Shown: in pieces, positions 23,532-28,872 of the stretch
Layout of the letters: the number at the start of each line of letters is the position of its first letter
How positions within the stretch are numbered: position 1 is the first letter of the stretch
DNA from: Micavibrio sp. UBA1672
GTDB lineage: Bacteria; Pseudomonadota; Alphaproteobacteria; Micavibrionales; Micavibrionaceae
Length of the DNA stretch: 28,872 nucleotides
Direction of reading: 5' to 3'
Assembly (NCBI GenBank): GCA_002320665.1
Contig: DCKO01000072.1
Span: 1 to 28,872 of the forward strand
The notes under the pieces: model-generated
What the model saw: the letters and a program-made list of their open reading frames with translations, nothing else
Databases searched by the model: none
What the model was told of the DNA's origin: nothing
Translations under genes and position numbers: made by a program

Positions 23532-24212
23532 TTATAAATCCAATTCCAAACCATTTTCAGATGTCAACCTGTCTAACAAGGTTACAGGTCGTCCCGTAGG
23601 TGGAGTTGGCCTATGATCAGAAAATAGTAAATCCAATTTTTCATCCACTCTACCAAAATCGATATGTACAGACTTATACTCTATTGCCATTGAGTTGATT
23701 ATATCACTTAAACCATTAGGCGTTAAAAATAAGGGCTTATCTATTTCTAATTCACCCTTTCGAGCAGTTTCCAGCGCAAAAGTAGAACAGTTTCTTGCAA
23801 AAGAGTTATAAACCCTTGTTGTATTTGTCAACATATCATCTAAAATCAAATCATATTGTTCTCGCGAAATAGAAAAATCTATTCTATCATCATAAAATTG
23901 ACCTTTCTCTTCAGCTTCTACAACACTTCCTTTTTGAGCAAGAAAAGCGGCAAAACCAAAACCGGGCAAAAGACTGTTTAGTGCGAATGGCGCCGCAAAA
24001 GCAGCCACCACATCCATAGGTTTAAACGAACCAAATGTAAATATCCTGCTCTTACTATCCTCATCTGTCAAGCGAACAGCAGAAGTACCAGTGACACTCA
24101 GCCAGCCATTGAGATACCTCTGCTCTTTTTTAGACATCAAAGACAGCTCCTCCTCGGAATAATTTCCCTTTGAGCGCTTGGAAAGAATTGAAAACATACA
24201 ATTTTGTTCCAT
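23532..24212 (-). CDS. Possible papain-like/NC-motif protein, effector-like
   Basis: 226 residues from ATG 24212, preceded by AGGGTGATTAGTG. Residues about 67-93 are hydrophobic (DVVAAFAAPFALNSLLPGFG). YNSFARNCSTFALETARKG (Cys132) resembles the NC-x-x-F motif of permuted papain-fold domains found in some interbacterial effectors. It is followed by the usual xxLTPNGLSDII segment. However, there is no histidine before the cysteine; the only two are at about 173 and 190, so a catalytic site is not established. Two bases after the stop of 24215-24532, so probably coupled to it. Effector function is inferred. Confidence 0.6.
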   Translation of the reverse strand: MEQNCMFSILSKRSKGNYSEEELSLMSKKEQRYLNGWLSVTGTSAVRLTDEDSKSRIFTFGSFKPMDVVAAFAAPFALNSLLPGFGFAAFLAQKGSVVEAEEKGQFYDDRIDFSISREQYDLILDDMLTNTTRVYNSFARNCSTFALETARKGELEIDKPLFLTPNGLSDIINSMAIEYKSVHIDFGRVDEKLDLLFSDHRPTPPTGRPVTLLDRLTSENGLELDL

Positions 24213-24214
24213 CA

Positions 24215-24532
24215 CTAATCACCCTGAACTTTAAAAGCACAGTGATGAGCATAGGCATCCCTAAGCAATGAAATTTTCTGATCCGGCCCTAATTCATCGT
24301 TTGACAATATACCCTCTGCCCAAGAATATGCCTGATTCTCATAAAAATCAGGTGCAACCCTCCAAAGCAAGTCAACAAATTTAGCCCCGTTTTTTTCGGT
24401 GTCGAAACCATATTCACGAGCAATTTGTATATCTTGTTCTATTCGTTCTAACAAATCACTCTCGGATAAAAGCTTTGCCTTTTCAGGAAACTCACTATGA
24501 ATAAACTCTGTTAACTTTTGATAATAAGTCAT
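24215..24532 (-). CDS. Small helical protein, effector-accessory-like
   Basis: 105 residues from MTYYQKLTEFIHSEFPEKAK. The body (IEQDIQIAREYGFDTEKNGA, KFVDLLWRVAPDFYENQAYS, WAEGILSNDELGPDQKISLL) resembles a widespread family of about 100-150 residues with YGI-x-E--V--F--L-----G--F and a WA---L motif, often encoded just before effector or lysozyme-like genes of interbacterial systems. It may be a chaperone, adaptor or immunity protein for the downstream product. The start was chosen because AGGTTTTGAA precedes this ATG. Family membership is from memory of its pattern. Confidence 0.6.
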   Translation of the reverse strand: MTYYQKLTEFIHSEFPEKAKLLSESDLLERIEQDIQIAREYGFDTEKNGAKFVDLLWRVAPDFYENQAYSWAEGILSNDELGPDQKISLLRDAYAHHCAFKVQGD

Positions 24533-24651
24533 TTCAAAACCTGATATTTTATTTACATATATTAATACAAAAACCAAAATTAATGCAAAACTTTATATTT
24601 TTTAGTGAAAATCAAACCATCTCCCTCTACCTCAGCTCAAGAAAATAGCAT

Positions 24652-25302
24652 TCAACACCCCAGCGGATAGGTACTGCGGTCTATCTTTACACCGGCTCTG
24701 TAAATGTTTTGAGACGCCATCTTATTCGAGTTTACAGATACGAGGTAAAAAATTGGCGTACCTTCGCATTCCGGCTGAATTTTTACCTTTAAATTCTGCA
24801 TAAAGACAGGAGACGAACTACCTTGAATATCCTGTTCATTATATGATCTATATTCTTTGTCATTGGTTTGTGTAGAAAGCTCAGTCGCCTCAAACTTTAC
24901 ATTCAAATCCTTGATATAAGACGCAATCTTGTCAAATGTCCCAGCGTCTTTATAGCTCGTATCATATTTAAAGTGGGTCATAACCCCGCCAGACATCTTA
25001 ATCAAAAATGTCTCGGGATTAGCTGGATTATAATCCACACATGACCAACTTTGATATCTTGGTGTTGGCGGCCTATTGCTTCCAGGATGGCGTTCACTCT
25101 CAGGGTTATCCACGCGTTGACACTGCCAATCCGGCTTGGAACTTAGAAACGCCTCAATATCTTCTGCTGTGCTGTTTAATGACAAACCTTCAAATTCGAT
25201 ATCACGAATAATACTCAAAGCATCACCAGAGCTTGCATAGGAAAGATTATAACCTGCTATGACAATTAACCCCAAAAATACGAACAATAATTTTGTCTTC
25301 AT
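24652..25302 (-). CDS. Secreted hypothetical protein
   Basis: 216 residues. MKTKLLFVFLGLIVIAGYNL is a signal peptide with likely cleavage after SYA. The mature part starts with an IEFEGLSLNSTAEDIEAFLS unit that resembles short SmpA/OmlA-like or periplasmic binding modules, then DWQCQRVDN, QSWSCVDY and ECEGTP cysteines, with a terminal TYPLGC. Disulfides are likely. Periplasmic or secreted. No family is certain. It is separated by 119 bases from the downstream gene and by 215 bases from the plus-strand PilZ gene; I see no convincing promoter between them. Confidence 0.75.
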   Translation of the reverse strand: MKTKLLFVFLGLIVIAGYNLSYASSGDALSIIRDIEFEGLSLNSTAEDIEAFLSSKPDWQCQRVDNPESERHPGSNRPPTPRYQSWSCVDYNPANPETFLIKMSGGVMTHFKYDTSYKDAGTFDKIASYIKDLNVKFEATELSTQTNDKEYRSYNEQDIQGSSSPVFMQNLKVKIQPECEGTPIFYLVSVNSNKMASQNIYRAGVKIDRSTYPLGC

Positions 25303-25517
25303 AAAAATCTCGCTTACATCCAGAATCTACGGAGGCCACTGTAAACCAAGCACTCCCCAAAAAAAATAAAAACTTATCCCGAAATTTAGATATAAAACTC
25401 GAAAAATGGCCTGTTGCGACTCAGTTTTCAGGTGTATTATGCTTTTGTATATATCTGTCGACCATAGTTTTGACATAATTATCTAATATACAATACGCAT
25501 TATATTAAGAGGTTCAT

Positions 25518-25910
25518 ATGTTTGGTAAACTGTTTTCATCTGCGCCAGAAGTAGAAGAAGCGATAACACGAGAAAACAAATCCCAGCGCGTACACCCACG
25601 ACGCGCGGGCGATAAATGCGTGACCCTTATTGATGGCAAAATGTACCCGATCGAAAACTGGAGCAATGGCGGCATGCTGATCAATGCCGATGAGCGTATG
25701 TTTGCCCTTGATCAGGATTGCGATGTCACCTTGAAATTCAAGCTCCGCGAAGAGATGCTAGACATCCCGCACAAAGCCAAAATCGTTCGCAAAAGCTCGG
25801 GCAAAATCGGATTAAAATTCGCGCCATTGCCAAAGAAAATCCAGACCCAGTTCCAAAAGGTCGTCGATGACTTCGTATCTCAACGTTTCATAGATTCACA
25901 AAGCGTCTAA
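25518..25910 (+). CDS. PilZ-domain protein, likely c-di-GMP receptor
   Basis: 130 residues with a single PilZ domain. SQRVHPRRAGDKCVTLIDG carries the RxxxR element (Arg24 to Arg28) and PIENWSNGGMLIN the NxSxxG element (Asn47, Ser49, Gly52), the two parts of the c-di-GMP pocket. The later KAKIVRKSSGKIGLKFAPLP completes the barrel. AAGAGG precedes the ATG. TTGACA occurs at 25470-25475, but no good -10 follows at standard spacing. It is alone on the plus strand between cargo genes. It should sense the second messenger; the partner and output are unknown. Confidence 0.9.
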   Translation: MFGKLFSSAPEVEEAITRENKSQRVHPRRAGDKCVTLIDGKMYPIENWSNGGMLINADERMFALDQDCDVTLKFKLREEMLDIPHKAKIVRKSSGKIGLKFAPLPKKIQTQFQKVVDDFVSQRFIDSQSV

Positions 25911-25927
25911 ATAAATAATGCTAGAGG

Positions 25928-26410
25928 CTATTCGCCATACCCTGCTGGTTCTATATCATCAAAAATGGGCTTAACCACAATGCCCAAATTCGCAAGAATT
26001 TCATTGCTGGTAGCTTTGTCAGTAGACGTCAACCCTAATGACTGGTCAAGCGCCTCCACATTTGATGGATCGCGGCGTAAAGTCACTTCCTTTTCTTTGC
26101 TAAAAAATCGGTCAACTTCAAAATCAAACTCGGTGCTATCCGTTTCACCGACCCTGACATATTCCCTGTTATGCAAAAACATGAAGTTGATAATGCCTTC
26201 CTCGTAGAAACGCGCTTCGACATCGATTTTTTCACCTTCGGATAAATTCACAGTAATCTGGCAAACGCCACCGCGATCTTCACAAGTAGCGATCTCCGTA
26301 ACCTCATACGGATAGGTTCTGGTCACTTCAATCTCATAAGTTCCGGCCAAAGCAACACCGCTTGGCAGAGAAAACACAATCAACGCAACCCAAAAAAGAA
26401 CCTTCTTCAT
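25928..26410 (-). CDS. Secreted hypothetical protein
   Basis: 160 residues from MKKVLFWVALIVFSLPSGVA, chosen because TTAGGAG lies eight bases upstream and the signal peptide starts exactly here (cleavage after ALA). The mature part is beta-rich (YEIEVTRTYPYEVTEIATCE, CQITVNLSEGEKIDVEARFY), with two cysteines close together (CEDRGGVC), probably one disulfide. It resembles small periplasmic beta-sandwich proteins, but no family is clear. It has a good promoter at 26457-26485 and is convergent with PilZ. Function unknown. Confidence 0.8.
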   Translation of the reverse strand: MKKVLFWVALIVFSLPSGVALAGTYEIEVTRTYPYEVTEIATCEDRGGVCQITVNLSEGEKIDVEARFYEEGIINFMFLHNREYVRVGETDSTEFDFEVDRFFSKEKEVTLRRDPSNVEALDQSLGLTSTDKATSNEILANLGIVVKPIFDDIEPAGYGE

Positions 26411-26456
26411 CGTAAGGACTCCTAACGTTTTAATGCATATATAAATACACCTAAAG

Positions 26457-26485
26457 GTTATAAAGAAGGCATTACTTTTTTGCAA
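26457..26485 (-). promoter_or_regulatory. Sigma70-like promoter of the 25928-26410 gene
   Basis: TTGCAA (26480-26485), a 17-base spacer and TATAAC (26457-26462), about 46 bases before the ATG. Confidence 0.55.
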
Positions 26486-26583
26486 CTTTAAGGTTTTTTA
26501 TGTGACTAGGAAAATAAGGCGACGCGTATAATTCATACGCGAGCCGAAATTTGACAACGCCACAGAGAAAACATGAAAGCTCT

Positions 26584-27228
26584 CTACTCTCCGTACATGT
26601 CCTTGAAGCCTTGCGTAACCTTCTCGACAAAGGCCGGATCTTTCTCTCGCCAATATTTCGGATCACGCATCATGGACTGCAAATCCTTACCCTTGGAACC
26701 TTCACCGGAAACATTCCCGCGCATGTTCAAACTCGGCTCATCGCCCTTCATCATCCGGTGGAGCGCAATCACACCTTCATAGGACACAGCCATATTATCC
26801 AGCACCTCCGGTGGCAGATTTTTCTGCCCGAACGCCAGTAATTGACGCGAAACCTCTTTCCAGGCTTCCGCCCCGCCAAAATGATTAATCAGCTTCTCGA
26901 CTTCGCGATCCGCAATCATATCAGCCGCCAATTCTTCTATTAAAGGCATCAGCTTATCCGCCGCAAGATCATAAACCTCCTGCGCTTGCTCCTGCGTAAA
27001 CCCCTTCTCATGCAGGCGTTTATTAACATCCATATCGGACGTAAACAGCCCATGCGCACAATCAATGCAATAACCTTCTGCGCTTTTCGGTGCATGCGGC
27101 GCGGCAGACATTTTCTGCTCTAAAGCCTTATAGGACCGCACAAGCTCGTCCATCTTGACCGCGCCCGTCTCCGCATCTTTGAATTTCTCCGGAATATCAG
27201 CATTCAATAAGTTTTCTTCTTCAATCAT
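26584..27228 (-). CDS. Capsid assembly (scaffolding) protein
   Basis: 214 residues from MIEEENLLNADIPEKFKDAE; AAAGGAGAG precedes this ATG. A longer in-frame extension to 27411 would run through the opposite-strand signal-peptide gene and is rejected. PEKFKDAETGAVKMDELVRS then YKALEQKM is the usual opening of podovirus capsid assembly proteins. The rest is helical and charged, as in scaffolds, with an ALHRMMKGDEPSLNM and DPKYWREKDPAFVEKV end that is commonly seen. It templates procapsid assembly and normally leaves the head. Gene order (just before capsid, apart from cargo) agrees. Confidence 0.85.
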   Translation of the reverse strand: MIEEENLLNADIPEKFKDAETGAVKMDELVRSYKALEQKMSAAPHAPKSAEGYCIDCAHGLFTSDMDVNKRLHEKGFTQEQAQEVYDLAADKLMPLIEELAADMIADREVEKLINHFGGAEAWKEVSRQLLAFGQKNLPPEVLDNMAVSYEGVIALHRMMKGDEPSLNMRGNVSGEGSKGKDLQSMMRDPKYWREKDPAFVEKVTQGFKDMYGE

Positions 27229-27276
27229 AGTTTCTCTCCTTTGGTTTGAAAAAATTGATAGTTGATATGAACACTC

Positions 27277-27295
27277 GCAAAGCCTTGTGCTTTGC
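27277..27295. repeat. Perfect 7-bp hairpin upstream of scaffold leader
   Basis: GCAAAGC-CTTGT-GCTTTGC lies between the scaffold leader and the divergent plus-strand gene. There is no T run on either strand, so it is not a standard terminator. Confidence 0.45.
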
Positions 27296-27319
27296 AAAGA
27301 CAAAGAGTATTTTTCAAAT

Positions 27320-27757
27320 ATGTTCAGAATTCTGTTCTTTTTATTCTTGCTTCTTCCATCTGCACCCGCGCTTGCAGAAGAAAATTTCTGGGATCGTCCT
27401 CCGCATCCCAACGGATCATATGGTTATGACGAAACCCTGCCCGACTTGCTGAATATTAAAAACCTGACTTATCATGAAGCGCGACCAATCATCATCGGAA
27501 CCGGTTGGTCTCCAGTGCAGACACTTGAGGAAGGCACAGAAGATTATGAGCAAGGCGCAGCATACGGAGAAGGAAAAATCATCTGGAGCAAAGGTTACCA
27601 CGAATTACAATCCTGTAGTGGCGGCATAACTTACTGCGCTTTTCTGTTCCAAAACAAAAACGGCGATAAACTCCGCGTAGTTACAAAAGGTGAACACTGG
27701 GACAACCCTTCATTCCTTCCTAAAGTCGCGGGCTATAGATTCATGCCTAAAGACTAA
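27320..27757 (+). CDS. Exported protein, convergent paralogue of 27754-28167
   Basis: 145 residues. MFRILFFLFLLLPSAPALA is a signal peptide. The mature region contains NLTYHEARPIIIGTGWSPVQ, then ELQSCSGGITYCAFLFQNKN and LRVVTKGE. The same order appears in the lipoprotein on the opposite strand (VSYHDARKLILENGWKPAEI, EVDACSGTGKGYCRFVFQND, MEVTTQE). The paired cysteines probably form a disulfide. The start at 27320 fits the signal peptide although the ribosome site is weak. It is divergent from the scaffold gene, and its stop overlaps the paralogue's stop. Function unknown. Confidence 0.8.
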   Translation: MFRILFFLFLLLPSAPALAEENFWDRPPHPNGSYGYDETLPDLLNIKNLTYHEARPIIIGTGWSPVQTLEEGTEDYEQGAAYGEGKIIWSKGYHELQSCSGGITYCAFLFQNKNGDKLRVVTKGEHWDNPSFLPKVAGYRFMPKD

Positions 27758-28167
27758 TCAATTTTGTCAGTGATACCATAAAAAATAACGACGGCATCAT
27801 CCAAGTTTTTCATCTCAATCCGATCCCCTGCAAAAGGAGCTTCTTGAGTCGTCACTTCCATGAATAAACCCAAATCATTTTGAAACACAAAACGGCAATA
27901 CCCTTTACCAGTTCCAGAACACGCATCAACTTCGGTATAACCCAAGTCCAAAAAATGAGAAATGCTGTCCATACCATATTCATCTCTTTTTATTTCAGCA
28001 GGCTTCCATCCATTCTCCAGAATAAGTTTTCGTGCATCGTGATAAGACACATTCAATAAGAGCGTTGGCTCTGAATGTCTTGCACAAGAGGAAAGCACAA
28101 GAGTAACTATAAATAAGAAGAAATAGTTCAAATACGTATATTGTCTTTTGGTAAATTTATGAAACAT
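27754..28167 (-). CDS. Lipoprotein, convergent paralogue of 27320-27757
   Basis: 137 residues from ATG 28167; a TTG at 28185 could add six residues. The N-terminus MFHKFTKRQYTYLNYFFLFI continues to a lipobox LSSC, predicting a lipid-anchored protein. The mature domain (VSYHDARKLILENGWKPAEI, a YTEVDACSGTGKGYCRFVFQ core and a strand-rich end) is related to the exported plus-strand neighbour. One would therefore be membrane-attached and the other free in the periplasm. It lies immediately after the muramidase gene and may be cotranscribed with it. Function unknown. Confidence 0.78.
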   Translation of the reverse strand: MFHKFTKRQYTYLNYFFLFIVTLVLSSCARHSEPTLLLNVSYHDARKLILENGWKPAEIKRDEYGMDSISHFLDLGYTEVDACSGTGKGYCRFVFQNDLGLFMEVTTQEAPFAGDRIEMKNLDDAVVIFYGITDKID

Positions 28168-28188
28168 AAAGAAAGCATATATCAAAAA

Positions 28189-28749
28189 TCACTTTTCCAA
28201 CAACTCTTTTACGGTTTTAAAATCAACAAGCGCTTTGTTATTGCCAGTTCCTTTATAATAACTCTCATTGGATTCATCCTTAGGTAAAGCCGCCCATTCC
28301 ATAGCAAGATTTTTTATCAATTCTTTCGTGCTGATTTTACCGGCTTTATAGTCTTCAAAACCCCTATCCTTCAATAGTTGCCTTCCCATTTTATCCTGTA
28401 GATTTTTATCAAAAATCTCGTTTTCATTGATACCAAGCCTACGAATAGTCTGCTTTAAGGTCGTATCTTTAATTTGATATTTTCCAACTGGAGTACCCAG
28501 TTTTTTATCTTTGCGTTCTTTCTGCAATGCCATAACTTGCTTCACAGTCATTTTAGTAAGAGGTTTTTCCTTACCACCAACAACAATATTATAATTATCA
28601 CTGCTCTCGAGCATGCCTATAAAATCAAGAAGCTCATTCCCCTTTGCCGTCGGAGAAATCACCTCCGGTTTCATTTGCGGGATGGGCGGCTGTATGACTT
28701 GCGCCGGTTTTTCCTTTGGCACAGGCACACTCGCCGCCGCAAGTCCCAC
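28189..28749 (-). CDS. GH104-like muramidase domain, probably virion-associated
   Basis: 186 residues from GTG 28749, with CAGGAACGACAG before it. A proline-rich linker (PKEKPAQVIQPPIPQMKPEV) precedes a lysozyme-fold domain: LLDFIGMLESSDNYNIVVGG (candidate catalytic Glu48), MTVKQVMALQ, GTPVGKYQIKDTTLKQTIRR, FDKNLQDKMGRQLLKDRGFE and LAMEWAALPK. This is the layout of phage transglycosylase/muramidase domains that open peptidoglycan during DNA entry. The frame is continuous with the upstream partial gene except for one TAG at 28762-28764. It could therefore be the C-terminal domain of a larger virion protein or a separately initiated gene. Confidence 0.8.
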   Translation of the reverse strand: MGLAAASVPVPKEKPAQVIQPPIPQMKPEVISPTAKGNELLDFIGMLESSDNYNIVVGGKEKPLTKMTVKQVMALQKERKDKKLGTPVGKYQIKDTTLKQTIRRLGINENEIFDKNLQDKMGRQLLKDRGFEDYKAGKISTKELIKNLAMEWAALPKDESNESYYKGTGNNKALVDFKTVKELLEK

Positions 28750-28761
28750 CTGTCGTTCCTG

Positions 28762-28872
28762 CTATTTGCGCTTAATCGCCTCCTCACCAAACGGCCTATG
28801 CCTGTAATCCTTCCTCAGGTCAAAAGCGCTAAAACGCTCCTCATCCCGTATCCGCCGACCCGTGGCATCAAA
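28762..28872 (-). CDS. C-terminal end of an unidentified gene, same frame as the muramidase
   Basis: The last 36 residues of a gene entering from the right edge: FDATGRRIRDEERFSAFDLR to EEAIKRK, then TAG. It is charged and helical, plausible as the end of a large virion protein. Only four sense codons separate its TAG from the GTG of the muramidase in the same frame. A CAG-to-TAG change would join them as KRKQQERQVGLAAA. I cannot name the product from this fragment. Confidence 0.6.
   Translation of the reverse strand, partial: FDATGRRIRDEERFSAFDLRKDYRHRPFGEEAIKRK

Noticed and set aside
27229..27411. Extended N-terminus of the scaffold protein
   Set aside because: It runs antisense through a signal-peptide gene, and a strong AAAGGAG site lies directly before ATG 27228.
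1..28872. Genetic code with TGA read as an amino acid, to explain the internal TGA at 4396
   Set aside because: Several intact genes end in TGA, including the nozzle gene and the ATGA overlaps at 12037 and 12864.
1..28872. CRISPR arrays, tRNA genes, insertion sequences or integrase
   Set aside because: No regularly spaced repeats, cloverleaf candidates, transposase or recombinase motifs were seen in any frame.

Overview
The window looks like the late (virion) module of a T7-like podovirus prophage, or a domesticated relative of one, in a proteobacterium. An alphaproteobacterium is my best guess, from the style of the PilZ and secreted proteins and from a CCCGCGAAGGCGGG-type REP element; this is only moderately secure. 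No integrase, terminase, tRNA or att site is visible. Nearly everything is on the minus strand, so transcription mostly runs right to left.

Read in transcription order (high to low coordinates), the recognisable virion genes are: the tail end of an unidentified gene (28762-28872); a GH104-like muramidase (28189-28749); a capsid assembly/scaffold protein (26584-27228); the major capsid protein (22516-23349); a small decoration-type head protein (22127-22366); tail tubular protein A (18715-19284); tail tubular protein B/nozzle (15282-17180); an internal virion protein (7634-8131); and a pectate-lyase-fold tailspike (914-2938). Together they fill only about a quarter of the window.

At almost every junction, blocks of unrelated lower-GC cargo genes are inserted. 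3129-7558 holds a DUF6714-like protein, two related exported DxDxDG proteins and a family of small cytosolic proteins. 8218-15281 holds a tandem BTLCP cysteine protease, an ankyrin protein, three tandem paralogues with a kinase-like pattern, a membrane-anchored GH25 lysozyme and a secreted protein. 17267-18649 and 19371-21674 hold soluble proteins of unknown function. 23532-26410 holds a papain-like/adaptor pair, two secreted proteins and a PilZ protein. 27320-28167 holds a convergent pair of exported paralogues. Several blocks end in an intrinsic terminator just before the next virion gene, which then starts with a short AT-rich leader containing TTTCAAA and an AAGGAG-type ribosome site. Many cargo genes instead use GGTGA-type ribosome sites. 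An AraC-type regulator (342-851) and a second partial gene (1-256) with a regulated-looking promoter close the left edge.

Two genes are followed in the same frame by plausible extra coding sequence after a single stop codon (TGA at 4396, TAG at 28762). A 350-base stretch rich in hairpins downstream of the decoration gene (21776-22126) may be a structured RNA. My inference is a virion module used as a landing platform for host-interaction or anti-competitor genes. The sequence cannot say whether any cargo is packaged in particles.
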